From NCBI RefSeq assembly GCF_000805455.1, contig NZ_JSUS01000032.1, forward strand, positions 589,631-653,630: a stretch of 64,000 bases of DNA, written 5' to 3'. The stretch comes from Acinetobacter sp. A47 (GTDB taxonomy: Bacteria; Pseudomonadota; Gammaproteobacteria; Pseudomonadales; Moraxellaceae). The notes under the pieces were generated by a model, which was given only the letters and a program-made list of their open reading frames with translations, was not told the DNA's origin and searched no databases. This document shows, in pieces, positions 19,551 through 29,394 of the stretch (position 1 is the first letter of the stretch; each line of letters begins with the position of its first letter). The translations under genes and the position numbers were made by a program.

Positions 19551-20042
19551 CTAAAACTTGGTACGTGATTTGATCTTGATTTTCGAGCTGTCTTTCACCA
19601 CCTGCATCACCGGATAACTACGGGTTTCTTTGACACCCGGAAGCTGCCACAAGATTTGTCCGGCAATACGGCGAAATTCTTCCATACCAGCACTACGCAA
19701 CTTGATCAGGAAATCAAAGCCCCCACTGACCATATGGCATTCCACGATTTCCGGATACTGGGTTACCGCATCAATAAAATCATCCAGCACATGCGGCGTG
19801 GTCTTATCCAGCAACACTTCGACAAACACCAGAAAATTGGCATTGAGCTTATTGGGATTCAGTTTTGCCTCATATCCCAGGATGAACTCGTCCTTGGTCA
19901 GCTTCTGGACACGGGCCATCACTGCAGTGGGCGAAAGGTTCACAAGTTCAGCTAATTTACTGTTCGAAATTCTCCCATCTGCTTGAAGAATATCCAGAAT
20001 TTTCAGGTCGGTACGATCTAGTGCATAAATAGGGCCATTCAA
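19551..20042 (-). CDS. Lrp/AsnC-family regulator, probable put regulator
   Basis: The protein has 163 residues. An N-terminal helix-turn-helix (DRTDLKILDILQADGRISNSKLAELVNLSP, about 7-36) precedes the AsnC/RAM ligand-binding domain with HMVSGGFDFLIKLRS. It is divergent from putA, with about 120 bases between the two starts. This is the usual place for a proline-responsive PutR-type activator. The local PutA has no DNA-binding domain, which strengthens the inference that this protein controls putA and perhaps putP. Confidence 0.9.
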   Translation of the reverse strand: MNGPIYALDRTDLKILDILQADGRISNSKLAELVNLSPTAVMARVQKLTKDEFILGYEAKLNPNKLNANFLVFVEVLLDKTTPHVLDDFIDAVTQYPEIVECHMVSGGFDFLIKLRSAGMEEFRRIAGQILWQLPGVKETRSYPVMQVVKDSSKIKIKSRTKF

Positions 20043-20162
20043 CTGAATTTTCCTCTAAAAAATGGGCAAATTATAGTGAGTTACTCGGGATTTATTCTGT
20101 AATCATAAATTATCTAAACCTCTCTGCTCAATATGTTTTAGAGATTGTTATTGGAATTTAGC

Positions 20163-23100
20163 ATGAATACATTGGATACTCCCGCACAAATGGACACAGC
20201 TCACACAGACGGTTATATCACCGAATTTAAAGAAAAAAGTGAGTTTGAGCAACGTATTAATACGGCATGGCGCCGTGCGGAGCCTGAAGCAGTTGCAGTA
20301 CTTGCCGAAGCTGCAAACATTTCCCCTGATCTTGACCAGAAAATTTACGAACTTGCCTTTAGCCTGGCACACAATTTACGTGAGCGTAAAAGTTCAGCGG
20401 GTAAAGCAGGTATCGTCCAGGGTCTTCTTCAAGAATTTTCGCTTTCTTCTCAGGAAGGCGTGGCCTTGATGTGTCTGGCAGAAGCGCTACTTCGTATTCC
20501 GGATACAGCAACACGTGATTTACTGATCCGTGACAAGATCAATCAGGGCAACTGGAAAGAACATGTAGGCCAAAGCAGCCTGATGTTCGTCAATGCAGCA
20601 GCCTGGGGTCTGATGTTAACTGGCAAGTTAATGGAAACACCGAAACAGAAAAACCTGTCGAGTGTATTGACTGGCCTGCTGGCTCGCAGTGGTCGCGGCA
20701 TTATCCGTAAAGCTGTCGATGTTGCCATGCGTATGATGGGTGAGCAATTCGTTACCGGTGAAACTATCGGTGAAGCGCTTGAACATGCCAAACCATTTGA
20801 GCACAAAGGTTTCCGCTATTCATACGACATGCTGGGTGAAGCAGCCCTAACCGAACATGATGCCGAGCGTTATTATAACGACTACACCCAGGCGATTCAT
20901 GCCATTGGTAAGGCATCGAATGGTCGTGGTGTTTATGATGGCCCGGGGATTTCAATCAAGCTTTCTGCTTTGCACCCGCGTTATCAACGTGCGCAAATTG
21001 ACCGCGTGCATCACGAACTTTACAAGAAAGTTTTTGAACTTGCTTGCCTGGCAAAACAATACGACATCGGCTTGAACATTGATGCCGAGGAATCTGAGCG
21101 TCTAGAAATCTCGCTCGAATTGCTTGAACGCCTATGTTTCGAGCCAAAACTTGCCAACTGGAAAGGGATTGGTTTCGTTATTCAGGCTTACCAAAAGCGT
21201 TGTTTCTATGTAGTTGATTATATTGTTGACCTTGCAAAACGCAGTAACAAACGTCTGATGATCCGTTTGGTGAAGGGTGCGTATTGGGACAGCGAAATCA
21301 AGAAAGCACAAATTGACGGCATGACCGATTACCCGGTGTTCACCCGTAAAGTTCATACAGATTTATCATACATCGCCTGTGCGAAGAAACTTCTTGCTGC
21401 ACCAGATCAGGTGTATCCGCAGTTTGCGACACACAATGCGCAATCTCTTGCCACGATTTACAACCTGGCTGATCCAAGCAAATATTATCCAGGTCAATAC
21501 GAGTTCCAATGCCTGCACGGTATGGGTGAGCCATTGTACGAACAAGTTGTAGGCTCAAAAGAAGATGGCAAATTAGGTGTTCCATGTCGTGTTTATGCAC
21601 CAGTGGGTAACCATGAAACCTTATTGGCTTATCTGGTTCGCCGTTTACTTGAAAATGGTGCCAACACTTCATTTGTTAACCGTATTGCAGATAAGACTTT
21701 AAAAGTTGAAGACCTGATCCAGTCTCCAATCAAGGACATTCAAACTTCAGCGAAAGATGAAGGCCAGCTTGGCTTAAAACATCCAGCGATTCCACTTCCG
21801 CATGATCTTTATCCGTTACGTCCAAACTCAAATGGCTTTGATCTCAATAACGATCAACCGTTAGCAGAGTTGGATGCGACCGCACAGAAGCTACGTCACC
21901 AGATTTGGAAAAGTGCACCGTTACTTGGTTTTGAATCAGCAGTACATGACCAAAGTAATGCGCTTGCAATTACAAACCCGGCACAAAACAGCGAAATCGT
22001 GGGCTATGTGAATGAAGCCACCAGCGCTGATGTGCAACTGGCACTAGAAGCTGCGGTACAGGCTGAACAAAGTTGGGCTGCGACAGATAAAACTGAACGT
22101 GCTGCCTGCTTAAAACGTGCTGCCGACCTGATGGAAGCGCGTATTCAAGAGCTGATGGTGTTACTGTGCCGTGAAAGTGGTAAAACCTATGCCAATGCGA
22201 TTGCAGAAGTTCGTGAAGCGGTTGATTTCTTACGTTACTACGCAACTCAAATTGAAAACTTGCCGGCAAATGCACAAATCAAACCTTTAGGTACGGTATT
22301 GTGTATCAGTCCATGGAACTTCCCGCTTGCGATTTTCTCTGGTCAGATTGCTGCGGCTTTGGTGAGCGGTAACTGTGTAATTGCCAAACCGGCTGAACAA
22401 ACACCACTTATTGCGGCACAAGCGGTGCAAATGCTTTGGGAAGCTGGCGTACCACACAGCGTTGTTCAGCTGCTTCCAGGTCGCGGTGAAACAGTCGGTG
22501 CACAATTAAGCCAGGATGACCGCATTCAAGGCATCATGTTCACCGGTTCGACTGAAGTTGCAAAAATCTTGCAAAAGACTGTGGCAAAACGTTTATCTCC
22601 AAACGGCCAGCCGATTCCGTTAATTGCGGAAACAGGTGGTCAAAATGCAATGATCGTCGATTCTTCTGCCCTGACCGAACAAGTGGTGCTTGATGTTGTC
22701 AGCTCTGCATTTGACAGTGCAGGTCAGCGTTGTTCTGCCCTTCGTATCTTATGTGTACAGGAAGACAGTGCTGCAACCGTCGTCAAAATGTTGAAAGGCG
22801 CAATGCAGCAGTTGATCGTAGGTAACCCTGCCATCTTAAAAACCGACATTGGGCCAGTGATCGATACTGAAGCGAAACAGACCATCGATACACATATTCA
22901 AAAGATGAAATCTAAGGGTTACCCTGTTCATCAATTGATGTTCAACGATGCTGCAAGCCAACAGGCGCTTGCTCAAGGTACTTTTGTTCCACCGACAGCC
23001 ATTGAGTTGCCAAACCTTGATGACTTGGAGCGTGAAGTCTTTGGTCCGGTATTGCACATCATTACTTACAAGTACGGTGAGCTTGAGCAACTGATCGATC

Positions 23101-23924
23101 GTATCAATGCCAAAGGTTATGGCTTGACCATGGGTCTGCACACCCGTATTGATGAAACGATCAATACCGTGATCCAGCGTGCAGAAGTCGGTAACTTATA
23201 TATCAACCGTAATATCGTGGGTGCAGTGGTCGGCGTACAACCGTTTGGTGGCGAAGGCTTGTCGGGTACTGGTCCGAAAGCGGGTGGTCCACTTTATATG
23301 TATCGCCTAATGGAACATTGTTCAGAGAAAGTATTGGCAACCCCATTTGCGGTGAAAGCTGAACTCTCTAACTTCGATGCGGTATCCAATGTGGCTTACC
23401 AAAGCTTGCTGGCTTGGGCGAAACAGCACATGGCTCAGGCAGTACCTTCAATTCCAGCCTTTGGTGTCGGTAAATTCTACGAGTTGCAAGGCCCTACCGG
23501 TGAAAGCAACCAGTACATTATCCTGCCACGTCATCGTGTACTATCAGTTGCCAATGATGATGCCAGCCAGCTTCAACAACTGCTTGCGATTTTCGCAGTC
23601 AGCAGTACAGCGGCGGTGTTAAAAGACAATGCATTCCTGGTAAAACACAAAGCCTCTTTACCAAAAGATGTTTTAGATGCCATCACTGTCATTTCAAGTG
23701 TTGAAAAAGATGCTTTTGATGCCGTGCTTCATCATGGTTCTGTTGAACAGTTGCAAGATTTGCAAACTAAAGTTGCTGCCCGTTCAGGTGCGATTGTTGG
23801 AATTACCCAGCTGCAAGCCAATGAACAGATTCCTTTGGAACGTCTTGTGATTGAACGTGCCATCAGCGTGAATACTGCAGCAGCTGGGGGTAACGCAAGC
23901 CTGATGACCTTATCTGAAGACTAA
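20163..23924 (+). CDS. putA: Bifunctional proline dehydrogenase / P5C dehydrogenase
   Basis: The enzyme oxidises proline to glutamate in two steps. From the ATG at 20163 it has 1253 residues. The FAD-linked proline dehydrogenase barrel spans about 150-510 and includes GPGISIKLSALHPRY, DAEES and MIRLVKGAYWDSEIK. The aldehyde dehydrogenase domain spans about 620-1080, with ETGGQNAMIVDSS and catalytic Cys857 in SAGQRCSALR. A C-terminal ~150 residues follow. The ribbon-helix-helix domain of E. coli PutA is absent. A TTG six codons upstream also keeps the frame open but is unlikely as start. Confidence 0.95.
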   Translation: MNTLDTPAQMDTAHTDGYITEFKEKSEFEQRINTAWRRAEPEAVAVLAEAANISPDLDQKIYELAFSLAHNLRERKSSAGKAGIVQGLLQEFSLSSQEGVALMCLAEALLRIPDTATRDLLIRDKINQGNWKEHVGQSSLMFVNAAAWGLMLTGKLMETPKQKNLSSVLTGLLARSGRGIIRKAVDVAMRMMGEQFVTGETIGEALEHAKPFEHKGFRYSYDMLGEAALTEHDAERYYNDYTQAIHAIGKASNGRGVYDGPGISIKLSALHPRYQRAQIDRVHHELYKKVFELACLAKQYDIGLNIDAEESERLEISLELLERLCFEPKLANWKGIGFVIQAYQKRCFYVVDYIVDLAKRSNKRLMIRLVKGAYWDSEIKKAQIDGMTDYPVFTRKVHTDLSYIACAKKLLAAPDQVYPQFATHNAQSLATIYNLADPSKYYPGQYEFQCLHGMGEPLYEQVVGSKEDGKLGVPCRVYAPVGNHETLLAYLVRRLLENGANTSFVNRIADKTLKVEDLIQSPIKDIQTSAKDEGQLGLKHPAIPLPHDLYPLRPNSNGFDLNNDQPLAELDATAQKLRHQIWKSAPLLGFESAVHDQSNALAITNPAQNSEIVGYVNEATSADVQLALEAAVQAEQSWAATDKTERAACLKRAADLMEARIQELMVLLCRESGKTYANAIAEVREAVDFLRYYATQIENLPANAQIKPLGTVLCISPWNFPLAIFSGQIAAALVSGNCVIAKPAEQTPLIAAQAVQMLWEAGVPHSVVQLLPGRGETVGAQLSQDDRIQGIMFTGSTEVAKILQKTVAKRLSPNGQPIPLIAETGGQNAMIVDSSALTEQVVLDVVSSAFDSAGQRCSALRILCVQEDSAATVVKMLKGAMQQLIVGNPAILKTDIGPVIDTEAKQTIDTHIQKMKSKGYPVHQLMFNDAASQQALAQGTFVPPTAIELPNLDDLEREVFGPVLHIITYKYGELEQLIDRINAKGYGLTMGLHTRIDETINTVIQRAEVGNLYINRNIVGAVVGVQPFGGEGLSGTGPKAGGPLYMYRLMEHCSEKVLATPFAVKAELSNFDAVSNVAYQSLLAWAKQHMAQAVPSIPAFGVGKFYELQGPTGESNQYIILPRHRVLSVANDDASQLQQLLAIFAVSSTAAVLKDNAFLVKHKASLPKDVLDAITVISSVEKDAFDAVLHHGSVEQLQDLQTKVAARSGAIVGITQLQANEQIPLERLVIERAISVNTAAAGGNASLMTLSED

Positions 23925-23960
23925 TATTCGCCTTTCCGAGAGATGCTGAATCTCTTAATG

Positions 23961-23995
23961 ACCCGAATCATGTTTACATGGTTCGGGTTTTTTAT
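23961..23995 (+). terminator. Terminator of putA
   Basis: The stem ACCCGAA.CATG/CATG.TTCGGGT is followed by TTTTTTATT and starts 36 bases after the stop. Confidence 0.88.
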
Positions 23996-24043
23996 TATGT
24001 TACACAACATCTTTATTATAATTATAAAAACGAGAAGCTTGAG

Positions 24044-24526
24044 ATGCAGTTTTATCCCGCACCAGAATATCAACCCCACTGCGCTCAGCTGTTTGAAAGT
24101 TATAAAAATAAAATCCAGCAACTGATCCCTTTTGCCCGGGTTGGGCATATTGGTTCATCAGCGATTCCCAATGCAATCTCCAAAGGCGATCTCGATATTT
24201 ATATCAAAGTCTCCGCCCAACGGTTTTTAGTTGCCATTAAAAAATTGCAACAACTGGGTTTTAAAGAAAAGCCTGATACCTTACGTACTCACCAGCTATG
24301 TATGCTGCAATCACAAGTGCACGATATTGCTTTGCAAATCGTTGTGACCGGTTCAGAGTTCCAAAATTTTCTTACTTTTCGGGATCAACTACGACGTCAC
24401 CCAGAACTGGTTCAGCAATACAACCAACTCAAACAAAGTTATTCAGGTACGTCACCAGAACAGTATCGTCAGATTAAAGCCATATTTATTCAGAATGTGC
24501 TGAATCCCAATCCAGCTGATCAATAA
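24044..24526 (+). CDS. GrpB/UPF0157-like nucleotidyltransferase-fold protein
   Basis: From the ATG at 24044 the protein has 160 residues. The pattern VGHIGSSAIPNAISKGDLDIYI (about 29-50) is the GrpB family core and resembles the GS...DxD site of nucleotidyltransferases. Later, HQLCMLQ and FLTFRDQLRRHPELVQQY also fit the family. The family's substrate is unknown. An upstream extension of 22 codons overlaps the putA terminator and is not credible. Confidence 0.82.
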   Translation: MQFYPAPEYQPHCAQLFESYKNKIQQLIPFARVGHIGSSAIPNAISKGDLDIYIKVSAQRFLVAIKKLQQLGFKEKPDTLRTHQLCMLQSQVHDIALQIVVTGSEFQNFLTFRDQLRRHPELVQQYNQLKQSYSGTSPEQYRQIKAIFIQNVLNPNPADQ

Positions 24527-24607
24527 GCAAATTTGATAATTTCCCTGCACCTGATTGCGCTTTTTTGATACCATTCCCTTTTGTCTTCTTCTGTAGTTTT
24601 CTTCTTT

Positions 24608-25693
24608 ATGACCGTATCTTACCAGCAGCAACTTCAAGAGAAAGTTGAACGTATTACCACACAATTTGCACCGTTCAATCCCCCGGCTTTAGAAGTTTTT
24701 CAATCACCTGAGCAACATTTCCGTATGCGTGCCGAATTTCGTATCTGGCATACTGAAAATGACCTGTTCTATGCCATGTTTGAACGTGCTGAAGATGGAA
24801 AGCAAAAAGAAGTTATTCGTATCGATGAATTTCCAATTGCAGCCCAAAGCATTAATGAGTTGATGCCACGCTTACTGGAAGAGTTAAAAGCAAAGCCTAT
24901 CCTCTCGCAACGGATTTTCGAGGCAGACTTTCTTGCAACATTAAGCGGGGAAATGCTGGTTACGCTGATCTATCACCGTAAACTTGATGCAGACTGGGAA
25001 AACGCAGCAAAAGCGCTAGCCGAAAAACTGAATATCAAGATCATGGGCCGTAGCCGGGGCCAGAAAATCATTATTGGTGACGATTATGTCGTTGAACAGC
25101 TCAATGTCCATGGTCGCACTTTTAAGTACAAACAGATTGAAAGCAGTTTTACCCAGCCAAATGCGCAAGTATGTCAGCATATGCTGGAATGGGCTTGTGA
25201 TGCGGCACAAGGTTCGCAAAAAGATCTACTGGAATTGTATTGTGGTAACGGTAACTTTACCCTGCCATTGTCTTTAAAGTTCAATCGTGTACTTGCAACC
25301 GAGCTGGCAAAATCTTCAGTTTATGCAGCTCAGTGGAACATTGAGCAGAACCAGATTGACAATATTCAGGTCGCACGTTTATCTGCTGAAGAGTTCACCC
25401 AGGCATATCAGGGCGAACGTGCGTTTAGACGTTTGCAAGAAGCGGAAATTGATATCCAAAGCTATGACTTTGACACGGTTTTTGTCGATCCACCTCGTGC
25501 AGGAATTGATGATGAAACATTGAAACTTTTGCAAGGGTTTGAGCGTATCCTCTATATTTCATGTAATCCGGATACCTTGCATGACAATCTGAAAACCCTG
25601 ACCAAAACCCATCGTCTTGTGAAGTTTGCCCTGTTCGACCAGTTTCCTTTTACTCATCATGTTGAGTCAGGGGTTTTGCTCGAGAAGATTTAA
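24608..25693 (+). CDS. trmA: tRNA (uracil-5-)-methyltransferase
   Basis: The enzyme makes 5-methyluridine at position 54 of tRNA. From the ATG at 24608 it has 361 residues, close to E. coli TrmA. The SAM-binding motif [16 protein letters not shown] is near 210. The motif [15 protein letters not shown] is followed by [12 protein letters not shown] with the catalytic Cys near 319, and [11 protein letters not shown] closes the protein. The TTG nine codons upstream is less likely as start. Confidence 0.94.
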   Translation: MTVSYQQQLQEKVERITTQFAPFNPPALEVFQSPEQHFRMRAEFRIWHTENDLFYAMFERAEDGKQKEVIRIDEFPIAAQSINELMPRLLEELKAKPILSQRIFEADFLATLSGEMLVTLIYHRKLDADWENAAKALAEKLNIKIMGRSRGQKIIIGDDYVVEQLNVHGRTFKYKQIESSFTQPNAQVCQHMLEWACDAAQGSQKDLLELYCGNGNFTLPLSLKFNRVLATELAKSSVYAAQWNIEQNQIDNIQVARLSAEEFTQAYQGERAFRRLQEAEIDIQSYDFDTVFVDPPRAGIDDETLKLLQGFERILYISCNPDTLHDNLKTLTKTHRLVKFALFDQFPFTHHVESGVLLEKI

Positions 25694-25721
25694 ACAAATT
25701 ATTTCAACGTAACAATAATTT

Positions 25722-25750
25722 ATAAAGGGTTCGAGTAACCCTTTATTTTT
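25722..25750 (+). terminator. Terminator of trmA
   Basis: The stem ATAAAGGGTT/AACCCTTTAT has a five-base loop and is followed by a T run, 28 bases after the stop. Confidence 0.88.
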
Positions 25751-25942
25751 GCTCAAAGTATTTTCATAAAAAAGTGATAATTTTCAAAGGTCAAGTCATT
25801 AGACCGTCATAATTTCGTTTGAGTTGAAAAAACTCATCGAAAAAATTGAAGTTCAACTGGTGCTTTTATCACTTAAGCTGACTTGTATTTTATTTTAAAG
25901 TGGCTATATTTCGAGCTATGTTAGGTTGTTAATGAAGGCTCT

Positions 25943-26170
25943 ATGAGTTTTTGGCAAAAATTGTTCAATGCAGACGAACAATATAACGAACACAAGAACC
26001 AGACTTCTTGCGTGGAAAATGACTGTTCTTGTAAAACCAATGAACAGCTACTGGATGCCTTAATGAAGGCAACCGATGAAGATGTTATTAAAGGCATCAA
26101 GAAAGTCCTGATTTCCCGAGGTTATAGTCGCAAAGAATTACTTGCGATGATCAACCCTCCAATCCAATAA
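25943..26170 (+). CDS. Small Cys-containing protein of unknown function
   Basis: This 75-residue protein has the Cys cluster CVENDCSCK at about 23-31. A helical C-terminal half follows, with DEDVIKGIKKVLISRGYSRKELLAMI. GAAGG lies before the ATG. It could bind a metal, but no known family is recognised. A terminator follows immediately. Confidence 0.6.
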   Translation: MSFWQKLFNADEQYNEHKNQTSCVENDCSCKTNEQLLDALMKATDEDVIKGIKKVLISRGYSRKELLAMINPPIQ

Positions 26171-26175
26171 AAATA

Positions 26176-26214
26176 ACAGCCCTAATCAGCCTTACCGGCA
26201 GATTAGGGCTTAAA
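26176..26214 (+). terminator. Bidirectional terminator
   Basis: The stem AGCCCTAATC/GATTAGGGCT has a 13-base loop and lies between two convergent genes. Confidence 0.8.
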
Positions 26215-26215
26215 A

Positions 26216-26956
26216 TCATCGGCACCCTTCCTGATCGATCACTTCAGCCACTACAGGTCCCAGCTTAAAGGTTTTATCATGCCGTTTGATCTGTGGTAAA
26301 TATAAGCTGGATATTGAACCATCCAGATATAGCGCATTTTCCACGTTCAGTTGCTGCTTGAAGAACCGGGCAAACTGGTAAAAACTGACACGCTGCTTTG
26401 AGACGACAAAATAAAGCTGATTATTCCGAATACCGACTCCATTCCGGATCTTTAAAGAAGTCGAATCTGGCAAAAACTGTTGGTTAATATGCCCTTGATA
26501 GACCAGCATAGGTCCTGATTGTGTGGCAAAGCGGGCTTTAAAGCCTGACTGCTTATAATCTGCTGTGGTCTTGATCACGGCCTTTTGATCATTCCAGGCT
26601 ACAACACCATTGGGCTGCATGAAGAAATTTCCCCATCCTGTTGCCTGATTTAGCGCATTGATTTTCTGACCATTTTCTACATATAAACCGACTGGCTGAT
26701 AGTCGGTGTGATACATCCCTGCATTCATGGCAAAAGCAAGCTGTTTACATACGGGCAAATCTTTTAAGATTCTGGAAAATTTTTGGTAATAACGTCCTGT
26801 CTCAGGTGCTTTTAAAAACAACTTGAGTTGATCCAGATGTTCGACCTGAATAACCTCATAACTCACCTGGTCGACCTGTAGGGTCTGATGCTGCATTGCA
26901 TAAGCCTTCGGCATACATGCAAAACTACATATTAAAAATAACCATCTTTTCATCAT
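26216..26956 (-). CDS. Secreted phosphodiester glycosidase (NAGPA/DUF2233) domain protein
   Basis: From the ATG at 26956 the protein has 246 residues and begins with a signal peptide (MMKRWLFLICSFACMPKAYA). The rest matches the NAGPA-like family: FAMNAGMYHTDYQPVGLYVENG, RFATQSGPMLVYQG, RNGVGIRNNQLYFVVS and ALYLDGSISSLYLP. Family members cleave sugar-phosphodiesters or act on cell-surface glycans. The bacterial substrate is generally unknown. The longer frame up to 27127 places 57 odd residues before the signal peptide and is rejected as start. Confidence 0.85.
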   Translation of the reverse strand: MMKRWLFLICSFACMPKAYAMQHQTLQVDQVSYEVIQVEHLDQLKLFLKAPETGRYYQKFSRILKDLPVCKQLAFAMNAGMYHTDYQPVGLYVENGQKINALNQATGWGNFFMQPNGVVAWNDQKAVIKTTADYKQSGFKARFATQSGPMLVYQGHINQQFLPDSTSLKIRNGVGIRNNQLYFVVSKQRVSFYQFARFFKQQLNVENALYLDGSISSLYLPQIKRHDKTFKLGPVVAEVIDQEGCR

Positions 26957-27125
26957 TGTAGTTCGTGAATAAAAACCTGAATGGATCTTCCCATAACTTT
27001 GGTCATTATCCCAAGCATAGATACAATCCTGACACATATTCCAGAGATTTAAGCTGAAAATAAGCTCGATTGCGTCATCTTTTTTGAGTAAAATGATAAG
27101 GTAAATACAATAATCTTGTATCAAC

Positions 27126-27659
27126 ATGCAGCATAAACATCGACATTTCCCTCTTGGCGCCCATCTGATCGTTAAACACTTTGGTTATAGCCACCACGGG
27201 ATTTATGCAGGCCGTGGTCGAGTCATTCATTATTCAGGCTTTGCACATATTTTTAAAAAGCATCCCATTGAAATAACCTCAATTCAGCACTTTTCTCGTG
27301 GCAAACCGATTTATACCCGACATTACCCTGCGCCGCGTTATAAGGCAAAAGCTGTGGTTCGGCGTATGCGTTCACGCATGCACGAAAATCATTATCATTT
27401 GATTATCAACAATTGTGAACATTTATGTACATGGGCCATTACCGGCGTTGAATCCAGTACCCAGGTTGAACGTATGCAACGCCGTCTGGCCACGATCGGC
27501 TATGTCAGCTCGGTCATGAGTTATATGAACGGACTGATGCTGACCATTGCCACCGCCTGCTTTGCCATTGTGCTTTATATCAAGATGATGCTTCGTCGAC
27601 AGGCAAAAAAGTCAATGCCAGCCTATTTACTCCTTAAAGAAAAGCATTCTAAAAAATAA
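27126..27659 (+). CDS. LRAT-domain (NlpC/P60 superfamily) membrane protein
   Basis: The protein has 177 residues. The N-terminal domain shows the LRAT pattern GYSHHGIYAGRGRVIHYSG, with the catalytic His pair at about 22-23, and INNCEHLCTWAITG with the nucleophile Cys near 98. A hydrophobic segment (about 140-160) anchors the C-terminus. LRAT-fold enzymes act as acyltransferases or phospholipases on lipids. The role here is unknown. It is divergent from the NAGPA-like gene with about 170 bases between starts. Confidence 0.85.
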   Translation: MQHKHRHFPLGAHLIVKHFGYSHHGIYAGRGRVIHYSGFAHIFKKHPIEITSIQHFSRGKPIYTRHYPAPRYKAKAVVRRMRSRMHENHYHLIINNCEHLCTWAITGVESSTQVERMQRRLATIGYVSSVMSYMNGLMLTIATACFAIVLYIKMMLRRQAKKSMPAYLLLKEKHSKK

Positions 27660-27888
27660 TCAACCCGCACCTCCACTCCACTACTGACATGATTATTGAT
27701 TTTTCATTCGGCTTGCAGTAGTATTTTCTGCGATACATGTCGTATCGCTTCCATATTGAGGGTTTTATGTTGGAGATAGCAGTAATCTGGTAACTACATT
27801 TCAATAACGCATTGAAATTGGTTATCTGCGCGACTTTTTGGGCTTTAAGCCTGATTTTGCCTCTGATTATTTCTATCTGGATAACAAC

Positions 27889-28146
27889 ATGAACTTGTCC
27901 AAGTCCGAACAACGGACCCTACACGTCTTGGCTAAAGGCGGAAAAATCGTAAAACTTCGTAATGACTCGGGTCAAACTATCGCTGTAGAGTGCTATAGCC
28001 GAGAAGGTTTACTGCTGTCGGATTGCGATCTTGCTGTTTTTAACATGCTAAGAAAGAAAAAACTGATTAAATCCCTTAATGGACGGCCCTATCAAATTAA
28101 TTTACATGGGCTTAGATCAGTACGCCCACAATTAGACAATCGTTAA
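27889..28146 (+). CDS. YjhX-family protein (putative toxin)
   Basis: From the ATG at 27889 the protein has 85 residues and closely follows E. coli Yjh[18 protein letters not shown], then [32 protein letters not shown] and a C-terminal RPQLDNR. YjhX has been listed as a toxin of a YjhX-YjhQ pair, where YjhQ is a GNAT protein. The next gene downstream contains a GNAT domain (fused to an HD domain), which may be relevant. The upstream 17-codon extension has no ribosome-binding site. Confidence 0.85.
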   Translation: MNLSKSEQRTLHVLAKGGKIVKLRNDSGQTIAVECYSREGLLLSDCDLAVFNMLRKKKLIKSLNGRPYQINLHGLRSVRPQLDNR

Positions 28147-28255
28147 CACGTCACCAGTGGTCTGGATAAACCCTGGGTTGTACTTAGATCTGTCTAATTA
28201 CCTAACTTAAGATCAGGTTTATCCGGATTACACATGGTTTATTTTGAGATATAAA

Positions 28256-29323
28256 ATGGAACTAGATGTAATTCAAAACCGCTTGGCTTTTTTAAAAGAA
28301 GCGGAAAAACTAAAAAATGTGATGCGATTTTCACATACTTCCAATGGTCGTCAGGAAAGTACTGCCGAACATAGCTGGCGTTTATGTGTCATGGCCATGA
28401 TTTTTGCAGATCAATTCGAGCAGATCGATCTCGAAAAAACACTAAAGATGTGCCTGATTCATGATTTGGCCGAAGCGATTCATGGTGATATTCCAGCCAT
28501 TATGAAAGACCAATTTCCAGCAAAGCATGAGCAGGAAAAACAGGATCTTGATCAATTGACCGAATGTCTTGATGAACATCCGAAAAACTTGATCCGGAGT
28601 TTATGGCAAGAATATGAAGATGCAGAAACTCCCGAAGCCAGGCTGGTCAAAGCCCTGGACAAGCTAGAGACCATTTTGCAACATAATCAGGGCATTAACC
28701 CTGCTCATTTTGATTATGCATTTAATCTCGGCTATGGGAAAAAATATACCCAGAGCAACCCTGTGCTTAAACACATCCGGGCTATTCTGGATCAGGAAAC
28801 ACAAGAGAAAATAAAGATGAATATACAGATTCGTGATGAGAAACTAGCCGACATTCCCTCCATTTTTAATTTGACTCAACAGGCTTTCGCAGGGCTTGAA
28901 CATTCCAGCCATACCGAACAGTTTATTGTTAATGCATTGCGAAATTCAGGCCAACTGAGTTTATCTCTGGTTGCCCTCAGCAATAACAGGCTGATTGGGC
29001 ATATTGCATTTTCACCAGTACAAATCTCAGATGGCAGCAAGGGCTGGTATGGCTTGGGGCCAGTTTCAGTATTACCTGAATATCAAGGTCAAGGGGTAGG
29101 TACTCAATTGATACATGCCGGTCTTGAAGCACTTAAAGATCTAGATGCACTTGGCTGTGTTCTCCTTGGAGATCCAGCTTATTATGGAAAGTTTGGCTTT
29201 AAGGCAAATACAAGCGTTGTATTGTCAGGTGTACCTGCTGAGTATTTTCAAATTTTGCCATTTACTGCACGTATCCCGAAAGGAGAGGTTTTCTATGCCG
29301 ATGCATTTAATGCAACGGCATAG
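28256..29323 (+). CDS. HD-domain phosphohydrolase fused to GNAT acetyltransferase
   Basis: From the ATG at 28256 the protein has 355 residues. Residues 1-190 match the YfbR/HDDC2-type 5'-nucleotidase family, with metal-binding His39 (STAEHSWR), His69-Asp70 (LIHDLAE) and a later Asp in KALDKLE. Residues 190-355 are a GNAT domain starting IQIRDEKLADIPSIF, with the acetyl-CoA loop PEYQGQGVGTQL and PAYYGKFGF. Both domains are usually separate proteins. No stop codon or frame change separates them here. The ATG at 28817 could also start the GNAT part alone. Confidence 0.82.
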   Translation: MELDVIQNRLAFLKEAEKLKNVMRFSHTSNGRQESTAEHSWRLCVMAMIFADQFEQIDLEKTLKMCLIHDLAEAIHGDIPAIMKDQFPAKHEQEKQDLDQLTECLDEHPKNLIRSLWQEYEDAETPEARLVKALDKLETILQHNQGINPAHFDYAFNLGYGKKYTQSNPVLKHIRAILDQETQEKIKMNIQIRDEKLADIPSIFNLTQQAFAGLEHSSHTEQFIVNALRNSGQLSLSLVALSNNRLIGHIAFSPVQISDGSKGWYGLGPVSVLPEYQGQGVGTQLIHAGLEALKDLDALGCVLLGDPAYYGKFGFKANTSVVLSGVPAEYFQILPFTARIPKGEVFYADAFNATA

Positions 29324-29346
29324 TTGAACTAACCCGGTAAATACAC

Positions 29347-29391
29347 TGCAGAAGTTCTGGCAATTGGGCACGAACTTCTGCACTTTATTTC
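29347..29391 (-). terminator. Bidirectional terminator at the left end of the phage cassette
   Basis: The stem TGCAGAAGTTC/GAACTTCTGCA has a 14-base loop and lies between the HD-GNAT gene and the convergent endolysin gene. Confidence 0.8.
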
Positions 29392-29394
29392 TAT

